Below are positions 1 through 8,912 of a DNA stretch of 64,000 nt, piece after piece (the first letter of the stretch is position 1; each line of letters opens with the position of its first letter). Both the position numbers and the translations under genes were made by a program. This DNA comes from Bradyrhizobium sp. Gha. GTDB lineage: Bacteria; Pseudomonadota; Alphaproteobacteria; Rhizobiales; Xanthobacteraceae. The notes under the pieces are model-generated. The model did not search any database and was not told the DNA's origin. It saw only the letters and a list, made by a program, of their open reading frames with translations. The stretch is from contig NZ_FOQM01000037.1 of the NCBI RefSeq assembly GCF_900113735.1, positions 1 to 64,000 of the forward strand. Direction: 5' to 3'.

Positions 1-173
1 GCATTGATTGTATCGACGGCCAGCTTCAGCGCATTGTTCTGCTGAATGCCGTAGATATTGAGACCGCCGGTCAGGTCAAAAATCGCACCGATCTTCGTCT
101 GCGCCTGAGCCTGAGCGCCGGCCAAGAGCGCAAGCGCTGCAGAAAGGTAGATACTCAAATAAGCCCGTCCCAT
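1..173 (-). CDS. Partial periplasmic substrate-binding protein (ABC transporter, Leu/Ile/Val-binding type)
   Basis: The first 57 codons of a minus-strand gene that runs off the left edge. The start is an ATG at 171-173. The translation opens with a secretion signal (a hydrophobic stretch of Ala and Leu ending AQAQAQ) followed by TKIGAIFDLTGG, the usual mature start of type I periplasmic binding proteins of the HAAT/branched-chain amino acid class. It would bind a small solute, perhaps an amino acid or aromatic acid, and deliver it to a Liv-type permease lying outside the window. The substrate cannot be told from this fragment. A second protein of this class is at 15571-16803. Confidence 0.8.
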   Translation of the reverse strand, partial: MGRAYLSIYLSAALALLAGAQAQAQTKIGAIFDLTGGLNIYGIQQNNALKLAVDTIN

Positions 174-949
174 GGTGGCCCGCTCCGATATTTTGAGCCG
201 AGCACCAGCCTGGGATTATAAGTTGTTCCTAAAAACGCAAAAACGACGCGCCAAGACCAGATGCCCAGCTACGTCGTTGGAATTTTACGTGCGTGTCCTC
301 GCACGTTGTCCCATCTATACTTTGCACAGACGATTGTCAATGTGGAAAGAGCGCCCCTCGTTAGGCTTTGTGCCAGTTCAATTGTGGCGTCACCCAACCA
401 AGCTCCCGGTCCCTTCTGTACGCTGCAACGCGCCACAACACTCAGCTCGCGAACGAGAGATGGAATCGCGGAGATCGATCGAGTTAAGTCGACGTCCACA
501 GCTCTGGTCACTCGCCGAATAAAAAATAGTGAGAACAGCCTCACAAGAACCCACGCCCCACTGCGCGTTTGCAGCCGATCGCCTACTCCCATTCTATCAT
601 TTCGAACGACGGTCCGGATCTGACGGACAAATGCCGACAGTATACCCGCCGCAACTTTCTGGTCTTGAATTCACAGGAAAATTCGCGCCGCTCGAGATAC
701 CGTCGTTAGCGCCACCTATCGAAGTCAATCGACTGATCAGCGCTGCCTGCGTGGCCGTGACTTGCCATTCCCGGACCGGTTAGGCGTAAGTTCAAATACC
801 GTCAGGGACGAGCAGCGCGCTGGCGTCGCCAAAAACTGTGAGACCAAGCCGCGTGGCTCTCCCGCTGCCAGGGAAACCCAAAGCGAGAAGACCAGAAACG
901 GCGCACCGCCCCTTTTCACAAGTGATGTGCCGCCGGCAAGAAAAACCGA
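174..949. other. Gene-poor intergenic region
   Basis: 776 bases with no convincing gene. The short open frames lack ribosome binding sites and recognisable domains. The right half holds one copy of the ~350-bp direct repeat described separately. The left end should carry the promoter of the leftward binding-protein gene; no sigma-70 boxes stand out. Confidence 0.6.
481..830 (+). repeat. Diverged direct repeat, copy 1 (partner at 40336-40690)
   Basis: Similarity starts at GAGTTAAGTCG (481-491; 40336-40346 in the partner) and runs to about 830. Identical blocks include 619-638 (40485-40504) and the 25 bases 723-747 (40587-40611). Relative to copy 2 it lacks about 30 bases just right of the shared ATTCTATCATTTCG-like block near 590-604. 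On the minus strand both copies read through a short frame ending MIEWE-stop, with a silent GAA/GAG difference, so this may be a decayed coding sequence. Its identity is unknown. Confidence 0.75.
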
Positions 950-2638
950 TCAGGCGGCCCGCATTTTGGTCAGAAATTGGTCTACCGCGACACGTAGCAT
1001 ATCCGACTGATTCTCCAGTCCGCGTGCGTTCGCGAGAACTTCGGCAGCCGCCGTGCCGGTGGCGGCCGCTGCGCTGCTGACGCTACCTATATGGTCTCTG
1101 ATTTCGCTAGAGCTCCCAGCGACGGACTGGATGTTGCGCGCAATTTCCCTGGTCGCGGCACTCTGCTCTTCGACCGCAGAGGAAATGCTTAGGGTGATAG
1201 CATTCATCTTAGCGATCGTTTGCGTAATTCCGTTGATGGTGAGAACTGCATCGTTTGTCGTTGCTTGCATAGTCTCAACTTGTGCGGAGATGTCCTCCGT
1301 TGCCCTTGCTGTCTGATTGGCAAGCGCTTTGACCTCGGCTGCCACGACAGCAAATCCGCGTCCCGCGTCGCCCGCACGTGCCGCCTCGATAGTGGCGTTG
1401 AGTGCCAGGAGATTGGTCTGTGTGGCGATACTATGGATCATCTGGACGACTTCACTGATCTTTTCAGCTGCACCGGATAGGACCAGCACCGTGTCGTTTG
1501 TGCGCTCTGCGTCACTAACAGCCTGGCTTGCGACTTCGGTCGACTGCAACACCTGCTGCGATATCTCCCCTACGGACGCAGATAATTCTTCGGCGGCGGC
1601 GGCTACCATTTCAACGTTCCCATATGCTTTCTCTGACGCAGCCTCGACAGTAGACGCGCGCATGCTGGCATCGTTGGCGGTCATCGTCATCACATCGGCT
1701 GTCCCCTGCATGTCGGCAGCTGAGGTGGCTACCGCACGAACAATGCCATCTACGCTTTGCTCAAAATCGTTCGCAATCCTTTCTAGCGTGGCACGGCGCT
1801 CAGCCGCAGCGTGCCGTTGAGCTTCGGCCTCGACTTGCTCAAGCCTCCGGCTACGAATTGCGTTGTTCTTGAACACCTGGACGGTCGCGGCCATTGCGCC
1901 AATCTCATCTTTCCGCCCCACACCTGGAATGTCTTGTTCAAGCTCGCCGTTAGCGAGCTGCCTCATGCAAGCGCCCAGCGCGACCAGTGGTTTAGTAATG
2001 CTGCGGCCAAGAAGCCAGGCGATGACACCCGAGACCAGTCCGATTACGACAATAGCCCCACCAAGCGACCACATGATCGGTTGCAGCTTGGCATCAAGAT
2101 CGTCCAGATACGCGCCGGAACCGACAAACATGTTCCATCCAGGAATACCAACCGCGTAGGACAACTTCCTGATCGGCTCCTTTTCGCCAGGCCTCATGAA
2201 CTCGTAACGCAAAACAACATCGCCGTTCGCTGCCACGCCATCGCGCAATTCGCGGATCAACGCACGACCATTTGTCTTTCCGTCGAGACGGTTGACCCCG
2301 ATTGTCTTTGGATCCTGAGAGGCGACCGCAACACCATCCATCGTATTTGCGAAAATATAGCCCGCACCCTTGTCATACGTCATCGTCTGAGCACGACGTG
2401 AGAATTCCGCGATTGCGACCTCTTTGGTGAGTTGGCCCGCGTCAACCTGCTTCTGCAAGCCCAACGCAAAGTTCTTTGCGATATCGACGATGGCGCGGGT
2501 CTGCTCAACACGCGAATTGATCATTTCTTTCTGCATCAAATAGCCCGCAAGCAGTCCGGCAAATGAGAGACCCAGCATCGAGACCGCAACCAGAATACTG
2601 ATCTTGGGAGTAATCGGCAGGTTATTGAGCTGCTTCAA
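950..2638 (-). CDS. Methyl-accepting chemotaxis protein
   Basis: Membrane chemoreceptor of 562 residues. In order: a short cytoplasmic start, TM1 (about 12-32), a periplasmic sensor resembling sCache_2 (YIFANTMDG, GWNMFVGSG), TM2 (about 190-212), HAMP, and a long signalling coiled coil with the conserved hairpin tip (QTNLLALNATIEAARAGD). There is no C-terminal CheR-docking pentapeptide. The frame stays open upstream to 2923, but those codons look non-coding. I chose TTG at 2636-2638 because GGAG lies seven bases before it and it places TM1 at the N-terminus. It lies beyond the MFS end of the nicotinate operon in the same orientation, which suggests a pyridine carboxylate ligand; that is inference. 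Confidence 0.9.
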   Translation of the reverse strand: MKQLNNLPITPKISILVAVSMLGLSFAGLLAGYLMQKEMINSRVEQTRAIVDIAKNFALGLQKQVDAGQLTKEVAIAEFSRRAQTMTYDKGAGYIFANTMDGVAVASQDPKTIGVNRLDGKTNGRALIRELRDGVAANGDVVLRYEFMRPGEKEPIRKLSYAVGIPGWNMFVGSGAYLDDLDAKLQPIMWSLGGAIVVIGLVSGVIAWLLGRSITKPLVALGACMRQLANGELEQDIPGVGRKDEIGAMAATVQVFKNNAIRSRRLEQVEAEAQRHAAAERRATLERIANDFEQSVDGIVRAVATSAADMQGTADVMTMTANDASMRASTVEAASEKAYGNVEMVAAAAEELSASVGEISQQVLQSTEVASQAVSDAERTNDTVLVLSGAAEKISEVVQMIHSIATQTNLLALNATIEAARAGDAGRGFAVVAAEVKALANQTARATEDISAQVETMQATTNDAVLTINGITQTIAKMNAITLSISSAVEEQSAATREIARNIQSVAGSSSEIRDHIGSVSSAAAATGTAAAEVLANARGLENQSDMLRVAVDQFLTKMRAA

Positions 2639-2990
2639 GGAACGTCTCCAATCGCAATTACGGCCAGGCAAGGCGCAAATGGTCACTGCTCGTGTACAAG
2701 TGATCGGTTTAGGTTTCGTTACGGCCGGTCCAGATGGGAACATACTGGCGCGCCGGCGGCCCGGCGGCTTGCCGCGTTCAATGCTGATGCCAGATACTGC
2801 CTGACAATGGCGATCGAACGCTTGCGCATCGACAATCAGGGTAGGACGAGGACGTCCATGTCGGAGAGTCTGGCAAGCATCTTTGACTAAATCGGATGAC
2901 GGAGTCCCAGCTGCTTCCCGCACGCATGCATGGACGAGATGTGCGCCTCGACAGCGCTCATCTCGCCGGACAAGCGTCCCAACACCTGCA
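2639..2990. other. Intergenic region upstream of the chemoreceptor
   Basis: 352 bases between the MFS gene stop and the chemoreceptor start. The chemoreceptor frame continues open here, but without a start that has a good ribosome binding site. No terminator or operator was recognised. Confidence 0.5.
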
Positions 2991-4343
2991 TCAACCGCTT
3001 GACACAGAAGCAGTCTTCATCGTGGCTGCTTCCCCTTCCGTGCCGATTTTAAAACCCCTAGCGGACAGATCACGACCGAGGGTCTCTGGAAGCAGAAGAG
3101 ACGCGACAATGAAGACTGTTGCGGCAGGAAGGGCCACCGCAACCATGCCGTAGAGCAAGCTTCCGCCGAAGTGAGCGGCCGCTAGAGGCACAATCACAGG
3201 GGCTATGCTGCCGAGCCCGCGACCTCCCATGTAGAAGGTAGACACCGCCGTCGCACGCAGGTTGACGGGATAGAGTTCCGAGATCCAGACGCCAGTCACC
3301 CCCAGCGCCACGTTGCCAATGCCAAAGCCGATATAAAGCCAGAACATCGGCCATTCGGTCTTCGAACCGGCGTAGAGCTGGCTGCCCCAAGCGGCCATAC
3401 CAACCAAAGACCCGACCCAAAACAGCGCCGGCACGAGGGCTCCGAAGCGGCGGCCAGCCCTGTCGTTGAAAAAGCCGTTCGCGAGGTAGCTAATGCCGCT
3501 GACAACAGAGAGCAGAACAGCCGTCGTGCGAACAATATCACCCGGCGTGTGCATGTCCCGCAGCAGCAGCGTCGGGATAAAGGAGACGACGCTGTAGTAG
3601 CAGAGCATATAGCTCATCAGCCATACGAAAGCGACGACGGTCTGCCGTGCCAAGCCACTACGGAAGAGATCGGCAAGAGGAAGCGTGCGGGCTTCCGCCG
3701 CGACCCGACCGGCCTTGCGTTGCGCCTCATACTCCAGCCAGATCTTGGATTCAGGCATGAAGAAGCGAATGAAGATGATAAGCAGAATGGGTACGCCGCC
3801 GCTCAGCAGGCCGATACGCCAGCTCCACTCGTCGCTGAACGTCGCAATCAGCCAGATGCCAACGATTGAAGCCGTGGACGACGCGATCACGGCACAGCCC
3901 TGAAGCGCGGCCGCGCCCAACCCTCGGCTGCCTTTTTTCCAAGCCTCGTTGAAGAGCACCATGCCAACACCATACTCGCCGCCAAGTCCGATGCCGGTGA
4001 TCAACCGCAGCACGGCAAGTGACCAGTAATTCCAAGCGAACGCAGAAATAATCGCGGCAACGGAAAACAATGCGATTGTGAGTTGAAGCGATGTCTTTCG
4101 GCCAAGTCGGTCACCGATAACGCCGAATACCGCTCCGCCAATGGCTGACCCGAACAATGTCAGAGCCTGCAGCGAGCCGACCTCGGCCAGCGATAGCGAC
4201 ATCGATCGCTGAATCGCGGGCAAGAGGAACGGAAATATCAGCACGTCATAAAAATCGAGTATGTAACCCAGCATCGCTGAGATCATAATCGAATACCGTT
4301 GCCCCGCGGTGTAGTCTTCCGAATTCGAGATGGTTGCCGACAT
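2991..4343 (-). CDS. MFS transporter, NicT-like (metabolite:H+ symporter)
   Basis: Inner-membrane carrier of about 450 residues with twelve predicted membrane segments. The MFS signature GDRLGRKTSLQ lies between helices 2 and 3, and GIGLGGEYGVG follows in helices 4-5, as in the metabolite:H+ symporter branch that takes up aromatic and heterocyclic acids. It is the last gene of the nicotinate operon, so import of nicotinate or 6-hydroxynicotinate is likely (compare NicT of Pseudomonas putida). The start at 4343 has AGGA about ten bases upstream; an in-frame ATG at 4430 would add 29 polar residues and is less likely. The 165-base gap before it is the largest within the operon. Confidence 0.85.
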   Translation of the reverse strand: MSATISNSEDYTAGQRYSIMISAMLGYILDFYDVLIFPFLLPAIQRSMSLSLAEVGSLQALTLFGSAIGGAVFGVIGDRLGRKTSLQLTIALFSVAAIISAFAWNYWSLAVLRLITGIGLGGEYGVGMVLFNEAWKKGSRGLGAAALQGCAVIASSTASIVGIWLIATFSDEWSWRIGLLSGGVPILLIIFIRFFMPESKIWLEYEAQRKAGRVAAEARTLPLADLFRSGLARQTVVAFVWLMSYMLCYYSVVSFIPTLLLRDMHTPGDIVRTTAVLLSVVSGISYLANGFFNDRAGRRFGALVPALFWVGSLVGMAAWGSQLYAGSKTEWPMFWLYIGFGIGNVALGVTGVWISELYPVNLRATAVSTFYMGGRGLGSIAPVIVPLAAAHFGGSLLYGMVAVALPAATVFIVASLLLPETLGRDLSARGFKIGTEGEAATMKTASVSSG

Positions 4344-4508
4344 GTGACGCGCTTCCTGTTTGGGATAGAAGTCCATAGAGGTGCCGAGACGCTTGCCGCG
4401 TCTTTGGAAATCGGACTGCGAGTTCGGCATTGTTGGGGGCTCGAACGCGAGCCCAGCATCATGCGGAGCCGTATCGCGACTCCGGATTGCGTATCCGATG
4501 TGCGCGGG

Positions 4509-5561
4509 CTAGCGACCCGGCGCCCTCAACTCTGGATAAGCAAACTCGCCCTTGTCGAGAATGTGGATATCGTCAAGCCACAGGCTGCAGCCACGAAGCG
4601 GGATGTCCAAATGACATGGCGTGTCATTCGTGCCGCCGAGCTCCGTGTTCGGGCCCGTCGAGAACAGGACGTTCCCGTAGAAGGAAAGCGCATTCATGAT
4701 GTGCTCCGACGTGAACTCCTGGGAGGCCGCGATGTGGTGCCAAGTGGCACGCTCGTTCGATCCCCAGCCGATATGCGAGATCGCCCAACCGCGCGGATCG
4801 CCGAAACTGTCGATATAGTGTTTAATGAGGAGCGCGTCGGTCCCCTCGCCCTTGAGATCGACGATGTAACCGTCCTTTACAGTCAACGTGACCGGCGACT
4901 GGATATATCGCTTGAACGCGCATAGGATGTCACCTGGCATCAGCACCACCGTGCCGTTAACCTCGCCGTCGGAAGCCTGAGTGAAGGCAAAGCCTGACGG
5001 GAAGTGATCCCAGCGCCCGGGCTCATCCGTGTATCCGTATTCGGAAATGACCGGGTATTGCTTCAGGCCATAAGTTACGTCCGTTCCGCCCGGCGACGTG
5101 ATCCGCATTTTGCTGGCTGACTGGAGAAGCGTTCGAGAGAGCTCGGTTCGCCGACGCAGATCTTCAGTCGGGAACATCTTCTTGAGGATGTGGAATGGCT
5201 CCATCACGCGCAAGATGCGCGTGCCCGCTTCCTGAATGTCGGCTTGTTCACGGGAAAAAAGCAAGCCGAGGAGATCGATCACCATATCCACGCGCTTGAG
5301 CGTATCGATCGCCGGCTGGTTGCCCGTGAGCGCATGCCGGCCCTGCAAGCCCGCGACCTTGCCCTGGCCGTACTTCGGCACATTCAGATGAAAGGTCGTT
5401 GCACCCAGGCTCCGCGCGGCCAGCATGAAAGCCTGAGCGTATTCCTGCTGATCCTCGCCGCCGCTCAGGACGGCAACGACTTCGTCCTTCTTCACCTTGC
5501 AGAGCGTCAGTTCGGCCTTGAAGAGCTCGAGCATTTCAACATCAACGATTTGTCGGGACAT
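4509..5561 (-). CDS. nicX: 2,5-dihydroxypyridine 5,6-dioxygenase
   Basis: Opens the ring of 2,5-dihydroxypyridine to N-formylmaleamate using one Fe(II) and O2. The 350-residue length equals that of Pseudomonas NicX. The iron ligands reported for that enzyme (His265, His318, Asp320) correspond here to His263 in SHIGWG and His317/Asp319 in CHLDIPLRG. A strong AGGAGG sits nine to ten bases before the ATG. It follows nicD by one base in the operon. This is the diagnostic gene for the maleamate route of nicotinate degradation. Confidence 0.95.
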   Translation of the reverse strand: MSRQIVDVEMLELFKAELTLCKVKKDEVVAVLSGGEDQQEYAQAFMLAARSLGATTFHLNVPKYGQGKVAGLQGRHALTGNQPAIDTLKRVDMVIDLLGLLFSREQADIQEAGTRILRVMEPFHILKKMFPTEDLRRRTELSRTLLQSASKMRITSPGGTDVTYGLKQYPVISEYGYTDEPGRWDHFPSGFAFTQASDGEVNGTVVLMPGDILCAFKRYIQSPVTLTVKDGYIVDLKGEGTDALLIKHYIDSFGDPRGWAISHIGWGSNERATWHHIAASQEFTSEHIMNALSFYGNVLFSTGPNTELGGTNDTPCHLDIPLRGCSLWLDDIHILDKGEFAYPELRAPGR

Positions 5562-5562
5562 C

Positions 5563-6432
5563 TTAACTGACCTCCTGTTTGCCGAACGTAGACCCGCGAC
5601 TGCCGAACCGATCGCGCGGTCGCGCTAGAAGCTCTTCAACGATCGAAAGGAACCCCTCGGTATCGTCGATTTGCATTTGGTGACCCGCGCTTTCCAGCGT
5701 CCTGGTCGCGATCGACGGCAGCAATCTGCGAAATTCTTCTTCATCTTCGGGCCGAATGACCCCTCCCCGTCCCGCAACGATCAATGCGGTCGGAACACTG
5801 AGATGGGCGAGGTCGAGGTGAATATCATCGTGATGGAAGCCCTTGTGGCTCTCGATGAGCGCTCGCTCGTCGCAGGTATGCATCCACTCGGCCCGGGTGC
5901 GGATGTGCTGCTCGGGCCACCGCGGAGCAGAGGGGCTCCGTAGCACCGCGTCGGCTTCTCCGCGCTTCGCGCTTTGCAGCAATTTGAGAAGCGGTTCGAC
6001 CGGAATAGGATAGGCGCGGCGTCCAGGACCGGAAACTGGCGGGTCAACCAGTATCAATTGGTCCATGGATGATGGCCGCCAACGCGCGGCGCGGATCCCG
6101 ATGCGGCCACCCATCGAGTGACCCAGCAACGTATAGGAGCCCATTCCGAGCGCCTCAGCGAACCCGATGAGGTCGGATGCACATGCGTCGAGCGAGTAGT
6201 TGAGATGCGGGCCGCTTTCGGAAAGGCCGCGACCGCGCACATCGAGCACAAAAACGTCGTGTCCGGAGCACAGACGCTCTGCGATGAAGGCCCATTGCGC
6301 CGCGGTAGTCGAGATGCCGGGGACAATGATGACCGCTGGCCCGGACCCGCCGAACCGCAGATAATGCTGCCGAATTCCGTTGGCACGCACATGCCCACCG
6401 TAAAGCAATCCGGATGCCGCGGCGCCGCTCAC
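5563..6432 (-). CDS. nicD: N-formylmaleamate deformylase (alpha/beta hydrolase)
   Basis: Hydrolyses N-formylmaleamate to maleamate and formate. This is an alpha/beta hydrolase of 289 residues with nucleophile Ser106 in GHSMGG and a C-terminal catalytic His in ESAGHQ. The candidate acid Asp130 in LILVDPP lies after strand 6, matching the unusual position of the acid (Asp125) in Pseudomonas NicD rather than the classical site. The GTG start overlaps the nicF stop (GTGA), indicating translational coupling. Context between nicF and nicX settles the assignment. Confidence 0.92.
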   Translation of the reverse strand: MSGAAASGLLYGGHVRANGIRQHYLRFGGSGPAVIIVPGISTTAAQWAFIAERLCSGHDVFVLDVRGRGLSESGPHLNYSLDACASDLIGFAEALGMGSYTLLGHSMGGRIGIRAARWRPSSMDQLILVDPPVSGPGRRAYPIPVEPLLKLLQSAKRGEADAVLRSPSAPRWPEQHIRTRAEWMHTCDERALIESHKGFHHDDIHLDLAHLSVPTALIVAGRGGVIRPEDEEEFRRLLPSIATRTLESAGHQMQIDDTEGFLSIVEELLARPRDRFGSRGSTFGKQEVS

Positions 6433-7145
6433 GTTCTCTGATCCTCTGTCTGGTCATCCGACAGCGCGTGAAGCCGCTCGATAGCGGCTTGCGTCGGCAT
6501 GACGTCCGCGTATTTGCTGGCGATATCGAACAGGTTGACGGCGTGGGACGTGGGTGAGCGGTCGTAGACCGCGTCGCTTGGCACAATCGATTTGAAGTTC
6601 AACGCGCACGCATCCACGACCGAAGCCCGCACGCAGCCGCTGGTCGTGCAGCCGGTCACCACCAGGGAGTCGACGCAGGCACCGATCAGATACGTCGCAA
6701 GCGGAGTGCCGAAGAATGCGCTTGCCTGAGTCTTCGGCAGGAGCAACTCGCCGGGCTCCGGAGCCACCTCGCGGACAAACTCGTAGCCCTCGGACGGAAT
6801 CCGCATGATACCCGGGATCTTCGCGGAGAACGCGCCATGGTCCTGGCCCACCTTTCGCGCGACATGCGGAAATATAACCGGCCACTTCTTCTCGCGAAAC
6901 AGCCGCACCAATTCGGCGATGTATGCGATGGCATGCCAGCCGGCCTCGCCGCAGCTGGTAGGGTATTGCTTGATCGCTTGGCGGATCGGCATCGGCCGGT
7001 TGCCGACCGAACGATACTGCACATCGATGACCAGCAATGCCGGTCGTTTGCCGAATCCCGCCGCGCCACCCAGCCCGGCGAGGGCATAGGTCTCGCGCTC
7101 GTCCAGCGATATCACATCGTCCCAGGGTTGCTTGGCCCCAATCAC
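6429..7145 (-). CDS. nicF: Maleamate amidohydrolase (isochorismatase-like)
   Basis: Removes ammonia from maleamate to give maleate. A 238-residue cysteine hydrolase of the isochorismatase superfamily. The expected triad is visible: Asp41 in LLVIDVQ, Lys138 in LPKTQASAF and Cys171 in TSGCVRAS. The GTG start at 7143-7145 has GGAG seven bases upstream. Its stop overlaps the nicD start. The maleate produced still needs an isomerase to reach fumarate, and no NicE candidate lies nearby. Confidence 0.93.
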   Translation of the reverse strand: MIGAKQPWDDVISLDERETYALAGLGGAAGFGKRPALLVIDVQYRSVGNRPMPIRQAIKQYPTSCGEAGWHAIAYIAELVRLFREKKWPVIFPHVARKVGQDHGAFSAKIPGIMRIPSEGYEFVREVAPEPGELLLPKTQASAFFGTPLATYLIGACVDSLVVTGCTTSGCVRASVVDACALNFKSIVPSDAVYDRSPTSHAVNLFDIASKYADVMPTQAAIERLHALSDDQTEDQRT

Positions 7146-7178
7146 TGTTGCGCTCCAGCGGTCAAAATCGTGAGCATG

Positions 7179-8390
7179 TCAGTGAAGCGGCACGGTGGTC
7201 GCATCGTACTGGTAGATCCAATCGTAACGCGCAGCCGTTGCTTTCGGCGTCCACTGGGTCTTGATGTAGTCACCCGCTGTCTCGGGCCTGCACAGCGCCC
7301 GGTTATGGAAGATCGGCAGCATGCCAGCCGCGGACTTCACAACCTTGTTGGTGCGATCGAGCCGCAGGCCCTGATACGTCTTGAATGCCGCCGCGATGTC
7401 ATCGGGATCCTGCTCGAAGCAGCGGGCGAGGACGGATGCATCCTCCAGGGCCATGTTCACACCCTGCCCGAGGTACGGCAGCATTGAATGGCAGGCATCG
7501 CCGAGCAGGGTGATGCGTCCCTTCGACCACGTAGCCAGGGACGGCCGCACGAACAGGCCCCACTTGTTCAGGGTATCCACATTTTTGACCAGTTCGATGA
7601 TGTCCGGATGCCAGCCTTCGAAGTCCTTCAGGCATTCCTCGACTGAGCCTTTTTCCGACCAGGATTCGAGCAGCCAGTCGTTATGGTCTACCTGGCCCGA
7701 AAAGGTCATCATGACCGTGTTCTGCCAGCGCACCGGATAGGCCGTGACGTGGGCGGTGGGCCCGATCCAGGTTGCCACCTCGGGTTCGCGCTGATGCGGC
7801 GCAAGGCGGTCGACAGGCACGAGACCACGCCAGGCAATGGCTTGCGTGTACTGGCTCTCGATGTTGCCGATCAGGCCAAGACGGACCTTTGAATGGGCAC
7901 CGTCAGCGCCGATCAGGGCGCGCCCTTCGACTTCGGAGCCGTCAGCGAGCTTGGCCCGAACCGCTTCGTCGTTTTGATGGAACCCGACAACGTGGGCGTT
8001 CAGATGAATGGCGCCCGGCTTCAACTGCCGCACGCCGTCGACGAGGATCTTCAGCAGGTGAGCACGCAGCAACAAATAGGGCTGGTTGCGCGCCGCGTCG
8101 GAGCTGCGGTTGTAGAGGGGCCACCTATCACCGGTGTTCCAGAGCCGGATCGAGCGTCGTTCGGCCGCGATGCAGCTCTGCTCGACCTGTTCGGTGAGGC
8201 CGAGATCCCGAAGAACGCGCACGCCGTTCATGGAGATCCAAAGACCCGCTCCCACTTCGCGCAACTCGGACGCTTGTTCAAATACATCACAATCGATGCC
8301 GCGACGAAGCAGCGATAGCGCAATCGCCAAGCCGCCAATGCCGGCGCCGGCAATGAGGACGCTTGATTTACTGATCTGGCCAATGCTCAT
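7179..8390 (-). CDS. nicC: 6-hydroxynicotinate 3-monooxygenase
   Basis: Class A flavoprotein monooxygenase that hydroxylates and decarboxylates 6-hydroxynicotinate to 2,5-dihydroxypyridine using NADH and O2. The 403 residues show the FAD motif GAGIGGLA at the N-terminus, the DG motif (LIGADGAHSK) near residue 165, and the GD motif (LLGDACHSMLPYLGQG) near residue 300. I chose ATG at 8390 because GGAG lies five bases upstream; the frame is open to 8498, but that extension is low-complexity Arg-rich and not protein-like. It sits between the hydroxylase subunits and nicF, in pathway order. Confidence 0.93.
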   Translation of the reverse strand: MSIGQISKSSVLIAGAGIGGLAIALSLLRRGIDCDVFEQASELREVGAGLWISMNGVRVLRDLGLTEQVEQSCIAAERRSIRLWNTGDRWPLYNRSSDAARNQPYLLLRAHLLKILVDGVRQLKPGAIHLNAHVVGFHQNDEAVRAKLADGSEVEGRALIGADGAHSKVRLGLIGNIESQYTQAIAWRGLVPVDRLAPHQREPEVATWIGPTAHVTAYPVRWQNTVMMTFSGQVDHNDWLLESWSEKGSVEECLKDFEGWHPDIIELVKNVDTLNKWGLFVRPSLATWSKGRITLLGDACHSMLPYLGQGVNMALEDASVLARCFEQDPDDIAAAFKTYQGLRLDRTNKVVKSAAGMLPIFHNRALCRPETAGDYIKTQWTPKATAARYDWIYQYDATTVPLH

Positions 8391-8422
8391 GATATCTCCA
8401 AACGATATGATCTCGCGGCGGG

Positions 8423-8911
8423 TTAGGCGGCATCTTCGGAGACTTGCTCGGCGGCAAGGCTCCTGACGGCCTCGAATATCTTGGTGTAGCCGGTGCAACG
8501 GCAGAGGTTGCCGTGCAGGTAGTGACGGATTTGTTCATCAGTCGGGTGCGGCGTCGCCTTCAGCAACGCTGTGACCGCCATAATGAAGCCCGGCGTGCAG
8601 AATCCGCACTGAAGGCCGCCGTGCAGCACGAACGCTTTTTGAATTCGCGACAGCCCATCGGGCGGCGTCACGCCTTCGACGGTCGTGATCTCACGCTGGT
8701 CGACATCGACAGCGAGCGTAGTGCAACTCGAAATTGGCTCGCCGTCGAGCAGAACCGTGCAGGCGCCGCACACCTGCATGTCACAGGAGCGCTTCGTTCC
8801 CTTCAAGCCAAGGCGATCCCGGATAAGGTCGATCAATAACGTATGGGTCGGAACGTCGATCGCGATCGCTTGACCATTCAACGAGAATGAAATTGGCAGC
8901 ACATGCGTCAT
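8423..8911 (-). CDS. nicA: Nicotinate dehydrogenase-type (2Fe-2S) subunit
   Basis: Small iron-sulfur subunit (162 residues) of a xanthine oxidase-family hydroxylase. The plant-type ferredoxin cluster is C-x4-C-x2-C (CDMQVCGAC) with a fourth Cys about twelve residues on; the second, helical-domain cluster is CGFC...CRC (residues about 102-139). It passes electrons from the Mo site onward. It is packed one to two bases after the FAD subunit gene. The symbol follows Pseudomonas NicA, which it resembles in size, but the partner subunits differ. Confidence 0.88.
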   Translation of the reverse strand: MTHVLPISFSLNGQAIAIDVPTHTLLIDLIRDRLGLKGTKRSCDMQVCGACTVLLDGEPISSCTTLAVDVDQREITTVEGVTPPDGLSRIQKAFVLHGGLQCGFCTPGFIMAVTALLKATPHPTDEQIRHYLHGNLCRCTGYTKIFEAVRSLAAEQVSEDAA

Positions 8912-8912
8912 T

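Noticed and set aside
172..783. Overlapping frames of 84-120 codons in the left gene-poor region
   Set aside because: Several frames overlap on both strands, with no ribosome binding sites, biased Arg/Ser composition and no domains.
1811..2401. 196-codon plus-strand frame opposite the chemoreceptor
   Set aside because: Antisense shadow of a well-supported coding sequence; no domain or ribosome binding site.
2639..2923. N-terminal extension of the chemoreceptor to 2923
   Set aside because: The extension is rich in Arg, Pro and Cys, has no ribosome binding site, and would place a long tail before TM1. The TTG at 2638 has a proper GGAG.
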